Below are positions 19,613 through 29,108 of a DNA stretch of 64,000 bases, piece after piece (position 1 is the stretch's first letter; every line of letters starts with the position of its first letter). The notes beneath the pieces are model-generated. The model ran no database searches and had not been told where the DNA came from. It worked only from the letters and a program-made list of their open reading frames with translations. Both the position numbers and the translations under genes were made by a program. The stretch comes from Methylobacterium brachythecii (lineage in GTDB: Bacteria; Pseudomonadota; Alphaproteobacteria; Rhizobiales; Beijerinckiaceae), in assembly GCF_014196345.1 (NCBI RefSeq), contig NZ_JACIDN010000004.1:62001-126000 (forward strand), in the 5' to 3' direction.

Positions 19613-20647
19613 TCACAACGCCCCTTTCGGCTCGAAAGCGAAAACGCGTTTCCAGTCGCGCTTCATGTCGACGACGGTCCAGCCGCGCAGACGGGCCTCT
19701 TCCAGGGCCTTGTCGAGCTTGCCGACATGTGAGGCACGGTCGTACGCCCATTCCCTCTCGGCGTCGGTGTGATGGAGGAGTGCCGCCAGCCGGGGGGCAT
19801 CGCCGGCGCTCGTCCATTCGAGCATCTGCTGGTCGCCGTCTGAATTGCCGAATGCCAGGATCGGCCGGCGTCCGATGAAGCGGTTGATGCCAACGGGTTT
19901 GCCCGGCCCGTCATCGACGAATTCGATCTTGGGCTGCTTGATGAGCTGTGGTTTCCCCTCCGCGTCGATCTGCAGAGTGGTGAAGATCGACGAGCCGACC
20001 ACCTGTTCGGGCGGGATGCCGTAGGCGCGCTCGGCGAAGACGCGCATGAACTCGACGCCGCCGCCCGAGACGATGAAGGTCTTGAAGCCGTTCGCGCGCA
20101 GATAGGCGAGCAGTTCGAGCTGCGGCCGGTAGACCAGCTTGTCGTAAGGTTGCTGGAACCGAGGATGCCTCGCTGTCTGCAGCCATTCGGCCACGGTGTC
20201 GGCGAAAGCTTCGGTCGTCACGCCCGCATGGGTCGCGGCGAGGATCTCCATGATGCCTTTGTTGCCAGACGCGGCCAGCGCCTTGGTGTCGTCCTCCAAC
20301 GCGGCCTTGTAGGGCTGCGTCTCCTTCCATTCCGGATGGGAGGCAGCGAGCGCCTTGATGCGGTCGATCGCAAAGGCGAGCTGGAAATACATCGGCTGCT
20401 CGCCCCAGAGCGTGCCATCGTTGTCGAAGACCGCGATGCGCTGGGCCGGCGGCACGAAATCGTGACCGCCATCGCGCGTCACGCTCTCGACGAAGGTGCG
20501 TATCGCTTGCTTCGGCGCGGTGTCGTTCCAGGAAGGAAGCGGATCGGCCTGTTCGGCAATGGCAATCCGCGGAAGGCCGACCGCCACGAGTACAGCAGCA
20601 CCGGAGAGCAACGCGCGGCGATGAATGATTGGAATTCGGCTCGACAT
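19613..20647 (-). CDS. HAD-superfamily phosphatase, exported
   Basis: A 344-residue haloacid-dehalogenase-fold hydrolase. The start at 20647 has GGGAG upstream and begins with a twin-arginine-like signal (HRRALLSGAAVLVAVGLP). Catalytic motif I is FDNDGTLWG (DxDGT), motif II is FIVSGGG, and motif IV is ILAFGNSDGD. This class removes phosphate from small substrates, here outside the cytoplasm. It follows the arylsulfatase gene by 58 bp on the same strand, so the two could share an operon devoted to scavenging sulfate and phosphate from esters; this is inference. Confidence 0.85.
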   Translation of the reverse strand: MSSRIPIIHRRALLSGAAVLVAVGLPRIAIAEQADPLPSWNDTAPKQAIRTFVESVTRDGGHDFVPPAQRIAVFDNDGTLWGEQPMYFQLAFAIDRIKALAASHPEWKETQPYKAALEDDTKALAASGNKGIMEILAATHAGVTTEAFADTVAEWLQTARHPRFQQPYDKLVYRPQLELLAYLRANGFKTFIVSGGGVEFMRVFAERAYGIPPEQVVGSSIFTTLQIDAEGKPQLIKQPKIEFVDDGPGKPVGINRFIGRRPILAFGNSDGDQQMLEWTSAGDAPRLAALLHHTDAEREWAYDRASHVGKLDKALEEARLRGWTVVDMKRDWKRVFAFEPKGAL

Positions 20648-20705
20648 GTCGGTCTCCCGAAGCACGAAGGCGAGCGCCCCAGCTTCGGGGCGCCCGCGTC
20701 AAACC

Positions 20706-22361
20706 TCAGCGGCCGACCGACTCGGTCGCCTTACGCATCTTCTCCATGATCTGGTCGACGCTGAAGCTCGCGGCCCGCTGGCGAGGCGGGAATTCCTGGA
20801 AGGTCGTCATGAACTTCGCAACCTCCGCCTGGGCAGCAACGACCAAGTAGGCGTGAGTGAACAGCCAGTCATAATAGGTGTTGGAGGTGATGTCGGCTCG
20901 CTCATAAGGATCGGCTCGCAAGTCGAACATCTTCGGAACCCGCAATGGCGTGAAGGGCTCGGCCCAGACCCGCAACGTGCCCGGCGCGCGCTGTTCCTCG
21001 AAAACTAACTTCCAATTCTCGAAGCGCGCCGCGACGAGATCGCCATCGTCGCTGAAGTAGAAGAACTCCTTGCGAGCGCCCTTGTCTTGCTGCCCGGTCA
21101 GGTAAGGAAGCTGATTGTAGCCGTCCAGGCGAACCTTGAACGTCTTCGAGCCTGTCGTATGACCCTTCGCGAGTTTTTCCGCGACATTGGCATCGCCGGC
21201 GGCGGCCACGAGTGTGGGCATCCAATCGAGGCCGCTCACCATTTCGTTCGAGACCGAACCTGCCTGAACGTGCCCTGGCCAGCGGAACATGCAGGGCACC
21301 CGGAAGGCGCCTTCCCAGTTCGTGTTCTTCTCGCTCCGGAATGGCGTCATGGCGCCGTCCGGCCAGGTATTCATGTGAGGACCGTTGTCGGTCGTGTAGA
21401 GCACGATCGTGTTGTCGGCGATGCCGAGGTCGTCGAGCTTCTTCAGCAACAACCCGATATGGTTGTCGTGCTCGACCATGCCGTCCGCATATTCCGTGCG
21501 GGCTGTCAGCCCCGGAGCGCTGCGATGGTTTGCGGCGACGTGCGTGCGAGCATGCATCCGGGTTGAATTGAACCAGCAGAAGAAGGGCTTGCTGGCGCGC
21601 GTCTGTCGTTCGATGAAGTCCATCGCGGCGGCGGAAGTCTCGTCATCGATCGTCTCCATCCGCTTCTTGGTGAGCGGGCCGGTATCTTCGATCTTCCCGT
21701 CAGATGAGGCCTTGAGCACGCCGCGGGGCCCGAACTTTTTCCGGAAGGCCGGATCCGTCGGGTAGTTTCTGTCCTCTGGCTCCTCTTCAGCATTCAGGTG
21801 ATAGAGATTGCCGTAGAACTCGTCGAAGCCGTGGTTCGTCGGCAGGTATTCGTCGCGATCGCCCAGATGGTTCTTGCCGAACTGCCCGGTTGCATAGCCC
21901 ATCGGTTTGAGCAGCTCGGCGATCGTGGCGTCTTCCTTCTGCAATCCAACGGTTGCGCCTGGCAGCCCGACTTTCGAAAGGCCCGTCCGCAACGTGCATT
22001 GCCCGGTGATGAAGGTCGACCGACCGGCCGTGCAGCTCTGCTCGGCATAATAGTCGGTGAACATCATGCCTTCCTTGGCGATGCGATCGATGTTGGGCGT
22101 CCGGTAGCCCATCAGGCCGAAGGTGTAGGCACTGATATTCGACTGGCCGATGTCGTCGCCGAACATGACGAGGATGTTCGGCGGCTTGCCCGAAGACGCG
22201 TTCTTCGGGGCGGCCGGCTGAGGCTGTGGCTGCGGTGCCTGCGCTCGTGCGCCAGTCCCCATGGCCGTCGCCATGGCGGTGCCTGCGAGCAGCAGCTTTC
22301 GGCGACTGAGCGCGGCTTTTGCCGCATCCCGGTGGTCGGCGCTAAACTGTTCATCGCTCAT
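20706..22361 (-). CDS. Arylsulfatase, type I (formylglycine-dependent), Tat-exported
   Basis: A 551-residue sulfatase. The ATG at 22361 has GAGAGGGG upstream and overlaps the end of the formylglycine-enzyme gene. N-terminal twin-arginine signal LSRRKLLLAGTAMATAMG. Metal site begins with NILVMFGDDIG; the residue to be converted to formylglycine is Cys110 in SCTAGRS, a CxAxR motif in place of the usual CxPxR; YTTDNGPHMNTWPDG supplies further metal ligands. It hydrolyses sulfate esters in the periplasm. The maturation gene lies directly upstream in the same operon. Confidence 0.92.
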   Translation of the reverse strand: MSDEQFSADHRDAAKAALSRRKLLLAGTAMATAMGTGARAQAPQPQPQPAAPKNASSGKPPNILVMFGDDIGQSNISAYTFGLMGYRTPNIDRIAKEGMMFTDYYAEQSCTAGRSTFITGQCTLRTGLSKVGLPGATVGLQKEDATIAELLKPMGYATGQFGKNHLGDRDEYLPTNHGFDEFYGNLYHLNAEEEPEDRNYPTDPAFRKKFGPRGVLKASSDGKIEDTGPLTKKRMETIDDETSAAAMDFIERQTRASKPFFCWFNSTRMHARTHVAANHRSAPGLTARTEYADGMVEHDNHIGLLLKKLDDLGIADNTIVLYTTDNGPHMNTWPDGAMTPFRSEKNTNWEGAFRVPCMFRWPGHVQAGSVSNEMVSGLDWMPTLVAAAGDANVAEKLAKGHTTGSKTFKVRLDGYNQLPYLTGQQDKGARKEFFYFSDDGDLVAARFENWKLVFEEQRAPGTLRVWAEPFTPLRVPKMFDLRADPYERADITSNTYYDWLFTHAYLVVAAQAEVAKFMTTFQEFPPRQRAASFSVDQIMEKMRKATESVGR

Positions 22362-23340
22362 CGCGTACCCCTCTCTGTCTGCTGACGCATCGGAAGCCGA
22401 CATGGCTTGTGGAGGTGTCGACCGCTTCGGCGTGGCGGGCAGCGGGCCGGTAGCGGCGGCAATAGCTCGGCGCGCAGAGATGCGAGCCGCCCTTGATCAC
22501 CTTGCGCGGGATGCGGATCTGCGGCTGGCCGGGATCGAAGCTCGCGTCTTCGCGGGCGCCGCGCGGATTCATCGGGATGCAGCAGGCCTTCGCCGCATCG
22601 GCCTCGTGCCGGGGAGCATACCAGTCGCTGGTCCACTCCCAGGTGTTGCCGATCATGTCGACGAGGCCGTAACCGTTGGGCGGGAAGCTGCCGATCGGTG
22701 TCGTGCGCTTGTAGGCCCGTGGCGACAGGTTCTCGTGGGGGAAGGTGCCCACCCAAGTATTCGCCATCTGCCGGCCCCCCGGCATGAAGTCGTCACCCCA
22801 GGCGTATTCGGCATCCGCGAGGCCGCCGCGCGCGGCGAATTCCCATTCGGCCTCGGTCGGAAGACACTTGCCGGCCCAGCGCGCATAGGCCTCCGCGTCG
22901 CGGTAGGCGACATGCACGACCGGATGGTCGTCGAGCCCCTTGATCGTGCTGCCCGGCCCGTAGGGCTTGCGCCAGGTCGCTCCGAACCGGAAAGACCACC
23001 ACTGCGAGAAGTCGCCGAGATCGACCGGATGGGTCGGCGGCGCGAAGACGAGTGAGCCTGCGCGCAGCATGTGCGGCAAAGCTCCGGGGTAGTCCTCCGC
23101 GTCGGGCGCAATCTCGGCGAAAGTGACGTGTCCGGTCGCTTCGACGAAAGCCCGGAACTGGCGATTGGTGACGGGCGCTCGGTCGATCCAGAATCCATCG
23201 ATGCTGACGCGGTGCACCGGTGCCTCTTCCGGATAGTGCTGGTCCGATCCCATCCGGAACGTGCCACCGCGAATGAGGACCATGTCGGAATCGGGTTCGG
23301 CAGGCAGCACGGGCCGATCGAGGACAGGCGCAGTGACCAT
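22351..23340 (-). CDS. Formylglycine-generating enzyme (SUMF1/FGE family)
   Basis: A 329-residue copper-dependent oxidase that converts the sulfatase active-site cysteine to formylglycine. Family features: FRMGSDQHYPEEAPVHRV near the start, LPTEAEWEFAARGG, GNTWEWTSDWY, and near the C-terminus KGGSHLCAPSYCRRYRPAAR, where the two cysteines are separated by four residues as in the active site of known FGEs. The ATG is preceded by GGAAGGA. It overlaps the arylsulfatase gene by 11 bp, so the enzyme and its substrate are made together. Confidence 0.92.
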   Translation of the reverse strand: MVTAPVLDRPVLPAEPDSDMVLIRGGTFRMGSDQHYPEEAPVHRVSIDGFWIDRAPVTNRQFRAFVEATGHVTFAEIAPDAEDYPGALPHMLRAGSLVFAPPTHPVDLGDFSQWWSFRFGATWRKPYGPGSTIKGLDDHPVVHVAYRDAEAYARWAGKCLPTEAEWEFAARGGLADAEYAWGDDFMPGGRQMANTWVGTFPHENLSPRAYKRTTPIGSFPPNGYGLVDMIGNTWEWTSDWYAPRHEADAAKACCIPMNPRGAREDASFDPGQPQIRIPRKVIKGGSHLCAPSYCRRYRPAARHAEAVDTSTSHVGFRCVSRQRGVRDER

Positions 23341-23444
23341 CCGTCGTTCCTTCCAAGAACCATGAGTTTGCCTGCCGACCCTGGTCGGATCGGTGACATC
23401 GGGGCCGCGCGACCGCTCGTACGATCTTCGCGGGCTGCCTCAGC

Positions 23445-24179
23445 TCACTCGGCGGGTGCGACGGGCGGCATGCCGGTCACGAGCGCCGAGGGTTGGTCGC
23501 TGACCCACCGGTACAGGATCCCGCCGAGGATCCCGCCGAGGATCGGCGCGATCCAGAACAGCCAGAGCTGCGCGATGGCCCAGCCGCCGACGAACAGGGC
23601 CGGCCCGGTGCTGCGTGCCGGATTGACCGAGAGGTTGGTGATCGGGATGCCGACGAGATGCACCAGCGTCAGGCAGAGCCCGATGGCCAAGGGCGCGAAG
23701 CCCACCGGAGCTTTGCCGTGGGTTGCGCCCATGATGACGAACAGGAACATCATCGTCAGCACAACCTCGGCCAGGAGGCACGAGATCAGTCCGTAATGGC
23801 CGGGCGAGTGCTCGCCGTAGCCATTGGCGGCGAAGCCCTTCGCCAAGTCAAAGTCGGGCGCCCCAGTCGCGATGGCATAGAGGAGCGTCGCCGCGACGAC
23901 GCTACCGATGACCTGGGAGATCACGTAGGCAGGAATGTCGTGGGTCGGGAAGCGCCCACCGGCCGCAAGGCCGCACGTCACAGCCGGATTGAGGTGGCAA
24001 CCCGAGACGTGGCCAATGGCATAGGCCATAGTGACCACGGTTAGGCCGAAGGCGAGAGAAACCCCGACCAGGCCGATGCCGACCTGCGGAAAGCCGGCGG
24101 CGATGACGGCGCTCCCGCAACCCGCGAAGGTCAGCCAGAAGGTGCCGATAGCTTCAGCAGCACACTTGTGGATATCCAT
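23445..24179 (-). CDS. aqpZ: Aquaporin Z
   Basis: A 244-residue major intrinsic protein that conducts water across the inner membrane. Six transmembrane helices and the two half-helix signatures [10 protein letters not shown] and [10 protein letters not shown] are present; the selectivity-filter pattern fits a water channel more than a glycerol facilitator. A strong GGAGGAGG precedes the ATG. It sits alone between the sulfatase pair and the response regulator. The C-terminal tail is slightly long and proline-rich. Regulation not evident. Confidence 0.93.
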   Translation of the reverse strand: MDIHKCAAEAIGTFWLTFAGCGSAVIAAGFPQVGIGLVGVSLAFGLTVVTMAYAIGHVSGCHLNPAVTCGLAAGGRFPTHDIPAYVISQVIGSVVAATLLYAIATGAPDFDLAKGFAANGYGEHSPGHYGLISCLLAEVVLTMMFLFVIMGATHGKAPVGFAPLAIGLCLTLVHLVGIPITNLSVNPARSTGPALFVGGWAIAQLWLFWIAPILGGILGGILYRWVSDQPSALVTGMPPVAPAE

Positions 24180-24567
24180 GAAGCCTCCTCCTGCGTTCAG
24201 GTTGGGTTGCTGTCCCAGAATCCTGTGTTCGAGCGGAATTGGTGGTTAGACAGCAATCGCCGCGCTACGAGCACGACCGTGTCGTTTGGCAGGCTGGCGA
24301 TGATTGCGCCGGGTTGGGGCGGCGCTATGCGCGCCGGCTCAACCGCGGTGGAATCAGTGTTGCAACGATCGCCGGGCGCGGTGGGCCATAACGGATACGC
24401 ATCGCCATCTCCGCATTCCGATGAAGTCCGGGCGAAGTCAGTCATGACCGACGCGAAAACTCCAGACGTCGATCTCCGGCGACTTTAGGCGGCGATTCGA
24501 GCCCAAACTATCGGGCGAAACCCCGATTGAAATTAGGTATTCACCTGAGCTTCGTGCGGAAATGCCC
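24180..24567. other. Intergenic, about 390 bp, with one regulatory box
   Basis: Spacer between aqpZ and the response regulator. The only recognisable element is a copy of the shared box at 24510-24523. An 82-codon minus-strand frame (24197-24445) begins 65 bp after that box but lacks a well-spaced ribosome-binding site and has no recognisable features. Confidence 0.4.
24510..24523 (-). promoter_or_regulatory. Shared GGRTT-N4-CCYGAT box, palindromic copy after response regulator
   Basis: Read on the minus strand: GGGTTTCGCCCGAT. It differs at one position from the porin box and is embedded in a wider inverted repeat ATCGGG-N6-CCCGAT (24510-24527). It is 331 bp from the aqpZ start, further than the other copies are from their genes. 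Confidence 0.35.
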
Positions 24568-25209
24568 CTAGGGCTCGACCAGCTTGTTCCGCACGGCGTA
24601 CCGAACCAGGGCCGCCGTCGTCTCCAGGCTGAGCTTGTGCATAGCGGAAGAGCGGTGGGTCTCGACCGTTTTCAGGCTGATGGCGAGCACTGCGCTGACT
24701 TGTTTGCTCGAGTGCCCTTCGGCGATGAGCTGCACCACCTCGCGTTCGCGGCAGGTCAGCGTGTCGAGCTGAGAGCTCTCGCCTGGGTGAGCCAGATAGT
24801 GGGTGAGCAACGCCTCGTTCACGCGGCCCGTGAAATAGGGCTGATGGCGGGCCAGGGCCTCGACGGCAGCGATCAGGTGCTGGTCGGCGTCTGATTTCAG
24901 AAGGTAGCCGCGGGCACCGGCACCGAGAACGTCGCGCACCAGGGCATCGCTCTCGTGCATGGTGTAAACCAGCACTTCGGTCCTTGGACTAGCCTCCTTG
25001 ATACGCTTGGTCAGCTGAGATCCGTTCATCGCAGGTAGCGAGTAGTCGATCACAGCCACGTCGGGCTTGTGGAGAACGGCAAGGTCGATGGCTTCGACCC
25101 CGGTACCCGCTTCGGCAATGACCTCGAAGCCGGCATGCGCCTCCAGGATGGCCCGAACACCACGTCGGACGGCGGTGTGATCGTCGACGATCAGGATGCT
25201 CACAGTCAC
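24568..25209 (-). CDS. LuxR/NarL-family response regulator
   Basis: A 213-residue regulator. GTG start at 25209 with GGGAGG 8-9 bp upstream is preferred over longer in-frame starts. Receiver domain residues 1-120 with acidic pair Asp9-Asp10 and phospho-acceptor Asp55 (VAVIDYSLPAM); C-terminal LuxR helix-turn-helix (LTCREREVVQLIAEG, SLKTVETHRSSAMHKL). Its likely partner is the histidine kinase at 26718-28760 on the other side of the porin gene. The porin promoter carries a shared 14-bp box, a plausible binding site. Confidence 0.93.
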   Translation of the reverse strand: MTVSILIVDDHTAVRRGVRAILEAHAGFEVIAEAGTGVEAIDLAVLHKPDVAVIDYSLPAMNGSQLTKRIKEASPRTEVLVYTMHESDALVRDVLGAGARGYLLKSDADQHLIAAVEALARHQPYFTGRVNEALLTHYLAHPGESSQLDTLTCREREVVQLIAEGHSSKQVSAVLAISLKTVETHRSSAMHKLSLETTAALVRYAVRNKLVEP

Positions 25210-25362
25210 GAGATGACCTCCCGCGCGGCGCCCGGGCATGACGATCGCCCGCTGTCCCCGGATGGGTAACGGGTTCGCGTGAGCAGACTCCCTTGGCGCG
25301 CCGTCGCACAAGTCCGCATGTGCCCGCTACAGTTTCTGCGCTTGCAGAGGGTTACGCATCCC

Positions 25363-26388
25363 TTAGGACTTCGTCGACAGCGGCCTGGGTTCGGGTGCTG
25401 CCTTCGGCGGAGCGACCCAGAGCGGGAACGAGACTTCGAGGAAGCCGATGGTGCCCTGGAAGCGGTTCTCGACCTCGACCTCGCGCAACACCTTCAGGCG
25501 GGTCGTGACCGGGATCTTGCCGAATTCGCCCGTCACACCGATGGTCCCGCCCACTGCCGTCACACGACCCTCGAAGGGTCCGAGGCGGGCGCCGGGGCCA
25601 CTGTCGCCGGTCAGTTGCTGATAATGTGAAGCGATGACGCCGACAGATACTTCCTTCGTGACGTATTTCGAGGCCGAGACGTCGACATGAAACTCGTTGC
25701 CGGTCGTGTAGTGCGTGGCCGGGTTGGTGCCGTTGAGCGTGAAACCGGCCGCCGCCGAGAGTTCGATCCCTAGTGCCGGATCGAGATAAGTTGCACCGCC
25801 CGAGATGTCGCCAATGTAGCGGTTCAGCGCGATATTGGAGAGCTGGCCTGACTCGTAGCCTCCGCCCGGGATGCTGAGAACGCCCGCCAGCTTCCAGTGC
25901 CAATTGCCCGAATGCCAGCCGAGGGTGGCCGATACGATGGGGTCGCCGGGATTGAGATCCGCATCGCGCGCAGTGATCCCGGCCGGACGACCAAGTGCCT
26001 GATTGACGAGGGGACCGTTCAGAAGAACGCCCGCGCGAACCGCAGGCTCGCCGAAGGGCATGACGAACGCGAAGGCAAGGTCTCCACCGAGCACCTGAAC
26101 CGGGGTCACCCAAAGGGCCGTCACGAAATCAGCGACCAGGTTTACGTTGACGTTGGCGACAACATTGCCACCGATCTGAGTTTGCCGGTTGCCGCCGATT
26201 TTCCCGTTGTAAAAGTAGGTCGTGGAATCGAAGTAGAGACCTGGCGGCGGGACTATTCCGCCCAGCGGCACCGCTTGCCCCTCGATGTAGAAGCTGAGAC
26301 CGCCCTCCGCCGCCTGCGACGGGGTAGAGAATTGGGCCGCGGCCGCGAGGGCCATGCCGCCGATGAGATGGCGCGTGACAGTCCTCAT
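25363..26388 (-). CDS. MetA-pathway-type outer-membrane transporter (porin-like)
   Basis: A 341-residue protein of the phenol-degradation MetA-type outer-membrane beta-barrel family. The start at 26388, with GGAGG 8 bp upstream, gives a clean signal peptide (RHLIGGMALAAAAQFSTPSQA). The rest is strand-rich with conserved LYFDSTTYFYNG, LSAAAGFTLNGTNPATHY and PVTTRLKVLREVEVENRF segments near the C-terminus. Probably takes up a hydrophobic or aromatic compound across the outer membrane. Encoded between a response regulator and a histidine kinase and preceded by the shared regulatory box, so probably under their control. Confidence 0.82.
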   Translation of the reverse strand: MRTVTRHLIGGMALAAAAQFSTPSQAAEGGLSFYIEGQAVPLGGIVPPPGLYFDSTTYFYNGKIGGNRQTQIGGNVVANVNVNLVADFVTALWVTPVQVLGGDLAFAFVMPFGEPAVRAGVLLNGPLVNQALGRPAGITARDADLNPGDPIVSATLGWHSGNWHWKLAGVLSIPGGGYESGQLSNIALNRYIGDISGGATYLDPALGIELSAAAGFTLNGTNPATHYTTGNEFHVDVSASKYVTKEVSVGVIASHYQQLTGDSGPGARLGPFEGRVTAVGGTIGVTGEFGKIPVTTRLKVLREVEVENRFQGTIGFLEVSFPLWVAPPKAAPEPRPLSTKS

Positions 26389-26717
26389 GTCAGCCTCCGG
26401 GATATGGCTCGGTCGTAACGTCACCGACCCGGGCCGCCTCCGGCAATCGGGGGAAACCCTCAATCGCCACGATAAAAACCCCGAGAAGCTGTTATCGTGA
26501 GCGGCGAGACATTTGGGAGACAGTCTCCGCGGGGAGCGGATTCGCCTCAGTCGTTGGCGAGTCAATATTGAACAATTAGAAACAAGTTTACGAATTCTTG
26601 AGGCATTTTGGCGGGTTTGCGCGGATAGGAATCTTCTGAACGATAGGCACAGGAAATCAGATACCGGCGCGGCAGCGTTGAGGAGAGGCACGGCGGTGTC
26701 GACGCGGAGGGGGATCC
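26389..26717. other. Divergent promoter region, porin / histidine kinase, about 330 bp
   Basis: Contains the shared box at 26446-26459 near the porin and an A/T-richer stretch (26560-26640) toward the kinase gene. No ECF or sigma-54 promoter was seen. GGAGGGGG just before the kinase start is a strong ribosome-binding site. Confidence 0.4.
26446..26459 (-). promoter_or_regulatory. Shared GGRTT-N4-CCYGAT box before porin gene
   Basis: On the minus strand: GGGTTTCCCCCGAT, ending 58 bp before the porin ATG. The copy before the GCG/CRPN protein gene ends 57 bp before its ATG. Candidate promoter element or binding site of the adjacent LuxR-type response regulator. Confidence 0.5.
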
Positions 26718-28760
26718 TTGGAACCGGGCTCCAGCGCACAGGACGACGGCAGGGCCCGATCGAAGCGTTCCAAGCTCGCCGGCAAATGGCTGAGGAACAC
26801 AGGGCTGTCGCACTCGGCGACCACGGCCATCCTTCTCTGGTCGGGCTGGGCGGCGTGTGCGACTGCCATCGTCATTCCTACCATCCTGTGGGCCGACACG
26901 GCTCGCGATGCGGCGCTCTCCGCGGCTCGGAAGAACGTCTCGAGTTCGGCAGCAGCCGGGGCCAACTCCGTCGACAGTCTGTTCGGCCTGATCGACGTCG
27001 TTCTCAGGCGAATGTCAGAACTTGCTGCCGGTGATGAATTCGGCAGCGCCAGCCTCGACGAGCTCTGCCCGTCGCTGATCTGCTCGAATAACCAGCGTCT
27101 CTCGCCCTACCTGCTTCTCGGCTTCGCGCGGCCGAATGGCGACGTTGTCACCTATGGCCCGAACACGCCGTCGCTCAACATCGCGGATCGTGACTATTTC
27201 GTCGCTCAGAAGAGCGGCGACGTCGGTCTATTCGTTGGCGCGCCGCGTCGGACCCCTTTCATGACAGGACTGGCGTTGCCGATGAGCCGACGCCTGCCCG
27301 CGAAGACGGACTCCTTCCAGGGCATCGCAGGCGCCGTCATCAATGCCGACCAGATCCGAGCGGTGTTCCAGGGCGTGGGCGCGGGCAAGGCGGACCGCAT
27401 CAGCCTGACCAATGCCGACGGGCGCTCGCTTATCGAATGGGTAGCGGATCGCGGCAGCGAGACTGACAGCCGGAACGTCAGCGCACCGTGTGGTCCAGCG
27501 GGAAAGGACGCGCGTGACGAGACCATGGCGGCGGCGGAAAAAATAAAGATCGGCGATCTCACGGTCGAGGTGTGCCGTTCGAAGGTGAATGCTCTGCGTT
27601 CTTGGCGCCGGCAAGTCTACCTCGTCGCTGGCTTCGAAGGCCTGTTGCTGGCAGCCTCTGCCCTCGTACTGCCTGCCATTGGGCGTCGACGTGCCCGCCG
27701 CCTGCGGCAGCAGATGGGCTTGCGCGGGCTCGTCGTTGGATCGTCGGACGTTCAATTCATCATCGCGGCGAAGCCGGATGGCCGGTTTGTCTTAGAGGCG
27801 CTCACATTCACCCGTCCCGGCGAGTTTGGCCGCATGTCCGCTCGTCTGATAGGCCGGACCACTCGTGAGTTCTTCTCGCCGGACGACGTGGATCTCATCG
27901 AGTCCGATTACCGATCCGTGCTCGCCTCAGGCCAGACGCGCCGCATCGAGCGTCGGGTTCGTCTCGGAGGCGGCGAATTCATGTGGAGTACCGTCCTCGT
28001 GCCGCTGAACGATGGTGGTGGCCACGATAGCTACATCTTCGGTGCAGCAACCGAGCTTGGTGGGACTGGCGACAGCGAGTTGGAGGGCGGACTTCGCCGT
28101 TTTACGGATGACGTGATCCGCCGCGAGGATGCTGAGCGCCGACGTATCGCGCGCGAACTCCACGACACGACCGGCCAGAATCTGATCGCCGCGGGTTTCG
28201 AACTCGGGGCGATCGATCGCGATCTGTTTGATTCCCCTCCGCACGTTCGAGCCGCCGTAGCGCAGGCCAGGGCGCTCATCGATGCCAGCGTGAGCGAGTT
28301 GCGCACGCTGGCATACGTCCTTCACCCGGCTCTCCTCGACGAGGCGGGATTGGGCCTCGCGCTGCCGACGCTGGCCGAGGGATTCGAGAAGCGAGCAGGA
28401 ATTCGCGTAGTCGTGACGGTCGCGGCAGAACTCTCGGGGAGGCGTTGGCCTGCCGAGATCGAGATCGCGCTATACCGAGTGGCACAGGAGGCGCTCACCA
28501 ACGTCCAGCGCCATTCCGTCACCAAGTCGGCCTGTCTGATGCTGCGGCCCGATGCCTCGGGGCGGCTGGAGCTTTCGGTAGGGGACGGGACCAACCACAC
28601 GTCCGGCGACGAACGACCCACTTCGCCCCTGGTCGAAGGGGCCGGTATTCGAGGCATGCGGGAGCGGATCGAGGGTCTTGGAGGATCGCTGGTAGTTGCA
28701 CCCTCCACGGACGGTTTCCGAATAACAGCTTCCGTCCCCGTAGGAGCCGGGCCTGCCTAG
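26718..28760 (+). CDS. Membrane sensor histidine kinase (HisKA_3 / NarX-like)
   Basis: A 680-residue sensor kinase. The TTG start is supported by GGAGGGGG immediately upstream. Transmembrane helix about 35-57, extracytoplasmic Cache-like sensor domain about 60-290 (NIADRDYFVAQKSGDVGLFVG is the typical core), second helix about 300-320, PAS-like domain about 335-450, then HisKA_3 dimerisation domain with phospho-accepting His482 (ARELHDTTGQN), and a C-terminal ATPase domain (YRVAQEALTNVQRH; GIRGMRERIEGLGG). The middle glycine box is short and altered (SVGDGTNH). Probable partner of the LuxR-type regulator at 24568. Confidence 0.93.
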   Translation: MEPGSSAQDDGRARSKRSKLAGKWLRNTGLSHSATTAILLWSGWAACATAIVIPTILWADTARDAALSAARKNVSSSAAAGANSVDSLFGLIDVVLRRMSELAAGDEFGSASLDELCPSLICSNNQRLSPYLLLGFARPNGDVVTYGPNTPSLNIADRDYFVAQKSGDVGLFVGAPRRTPFMTGLALPMSRRLPAKTDSFQGIAGAVINADQIRAVFQGVGAGKADRISLTNADGRSLIEWVADRGSETDSRNVSAPCGPAGKDARDETMAAAEKIKIGDLTVEVCRSKVNALRSWRRQVYLVAGFEGLLLAASALVLPAIGRRRARRLRQQMGLRGLVVGSSDVQFIIAAKPDGRFVLEALTFTRPGEFGRMSARLIGRTTREFFSPDDVDLIESDYRSVLASGQTRRIERRVRLGGGEFMWSTVLVPLNDGGGHDSYIFGAATELGGTGDSELEGGLRRFTDDVIRREDAERRRIARELHDTTGQNLIAAGFELGAIDRDLFDSPPHVRAAVAQARALIDASVSELRTLAYVLHPALLDEAGLGLALPTLAEGFEKRAGIRVVVTVAAELSGRRWPAEIEIALYRVAQEALTNVQRHSVTKSACLMLRPDASGRLELSVGDGTNHTSGDERPTSPLVEGAGIRGMRERIEGLGGSLVVAPSTDGFRITASVPVGAGPA

Positions 28761-28772
28761 CAGGGCATCAGT

Positions 28773-29108
28773 CTATCTGCGGAAACGGCCGCCCCCGCGG
28801 AAGCCGCCGCGATAAACGCCAACGCGACGTCCATAGACACCACGGCCGCCATAGACGCGTCGTCCGTAGTAGCCGCCACGAAATCCATAGACGGCCCGCC
28901 CCCCGTAAACGACGCCCCCACGATAGTAGCCCGGTGCCCCATAGACGTTCGGACGGCAGCCCCCATAGGGGCCGCGATGGAAGCCAATCCCGCAACCGCC
29001 GGCCGCTTCCGCGGTGCCGATACCAACTCGCCCCTCATCGAGGCGGCCAGTCCCAAGCCAAGCAACGAGAAAGAAAACCGCGAGCGCTAATTGTCTCAAT
29101 GCTGGCAT
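28773..29108 (-). CDS. GCG/CRPN-type small secreted Gly/Tyr/Arg-rich protein
   Basis: A 111-residue protein. The ATG at 29108 has GGGAGG upstream and begins a signal peptide (LRQLALAVFFLVAWLG, mature after about TAEA). The mature part opens with GGCGIGFHRGPYGGCRPN, the conserved GCG...CRPN block seen in many small rhizobial and Methylobacterium exported proteins, followed by a tail of Gly/Tyr/Arg repeats (YGGR, RGGYYGRR). Role unknown, presumably cell envelope. Converges with the kinase gene 12 bp away. Carries the shared 14-bp box 57 bp upstream. Confidence 0.8.
   Translation of the reverse strand: MPALRQLALAVFFLVAWLGTGRLDEGRVGIGTAEAAGGCGIGFHRGPYGGCRPNVYGAPGYYRGGVVYGGRAVYGFRGGYYGRRVYGGRGVYGRRVGVYRGGFRGGGRFRR

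Noticed and set aside
24197..24445. 82-codon minus-strand ORF between response regulator and aqpZ
   Set aside because: Starts 65 bp after a shared box, but the ribosome-binding site is badly spaced and the composition is not protein-like.
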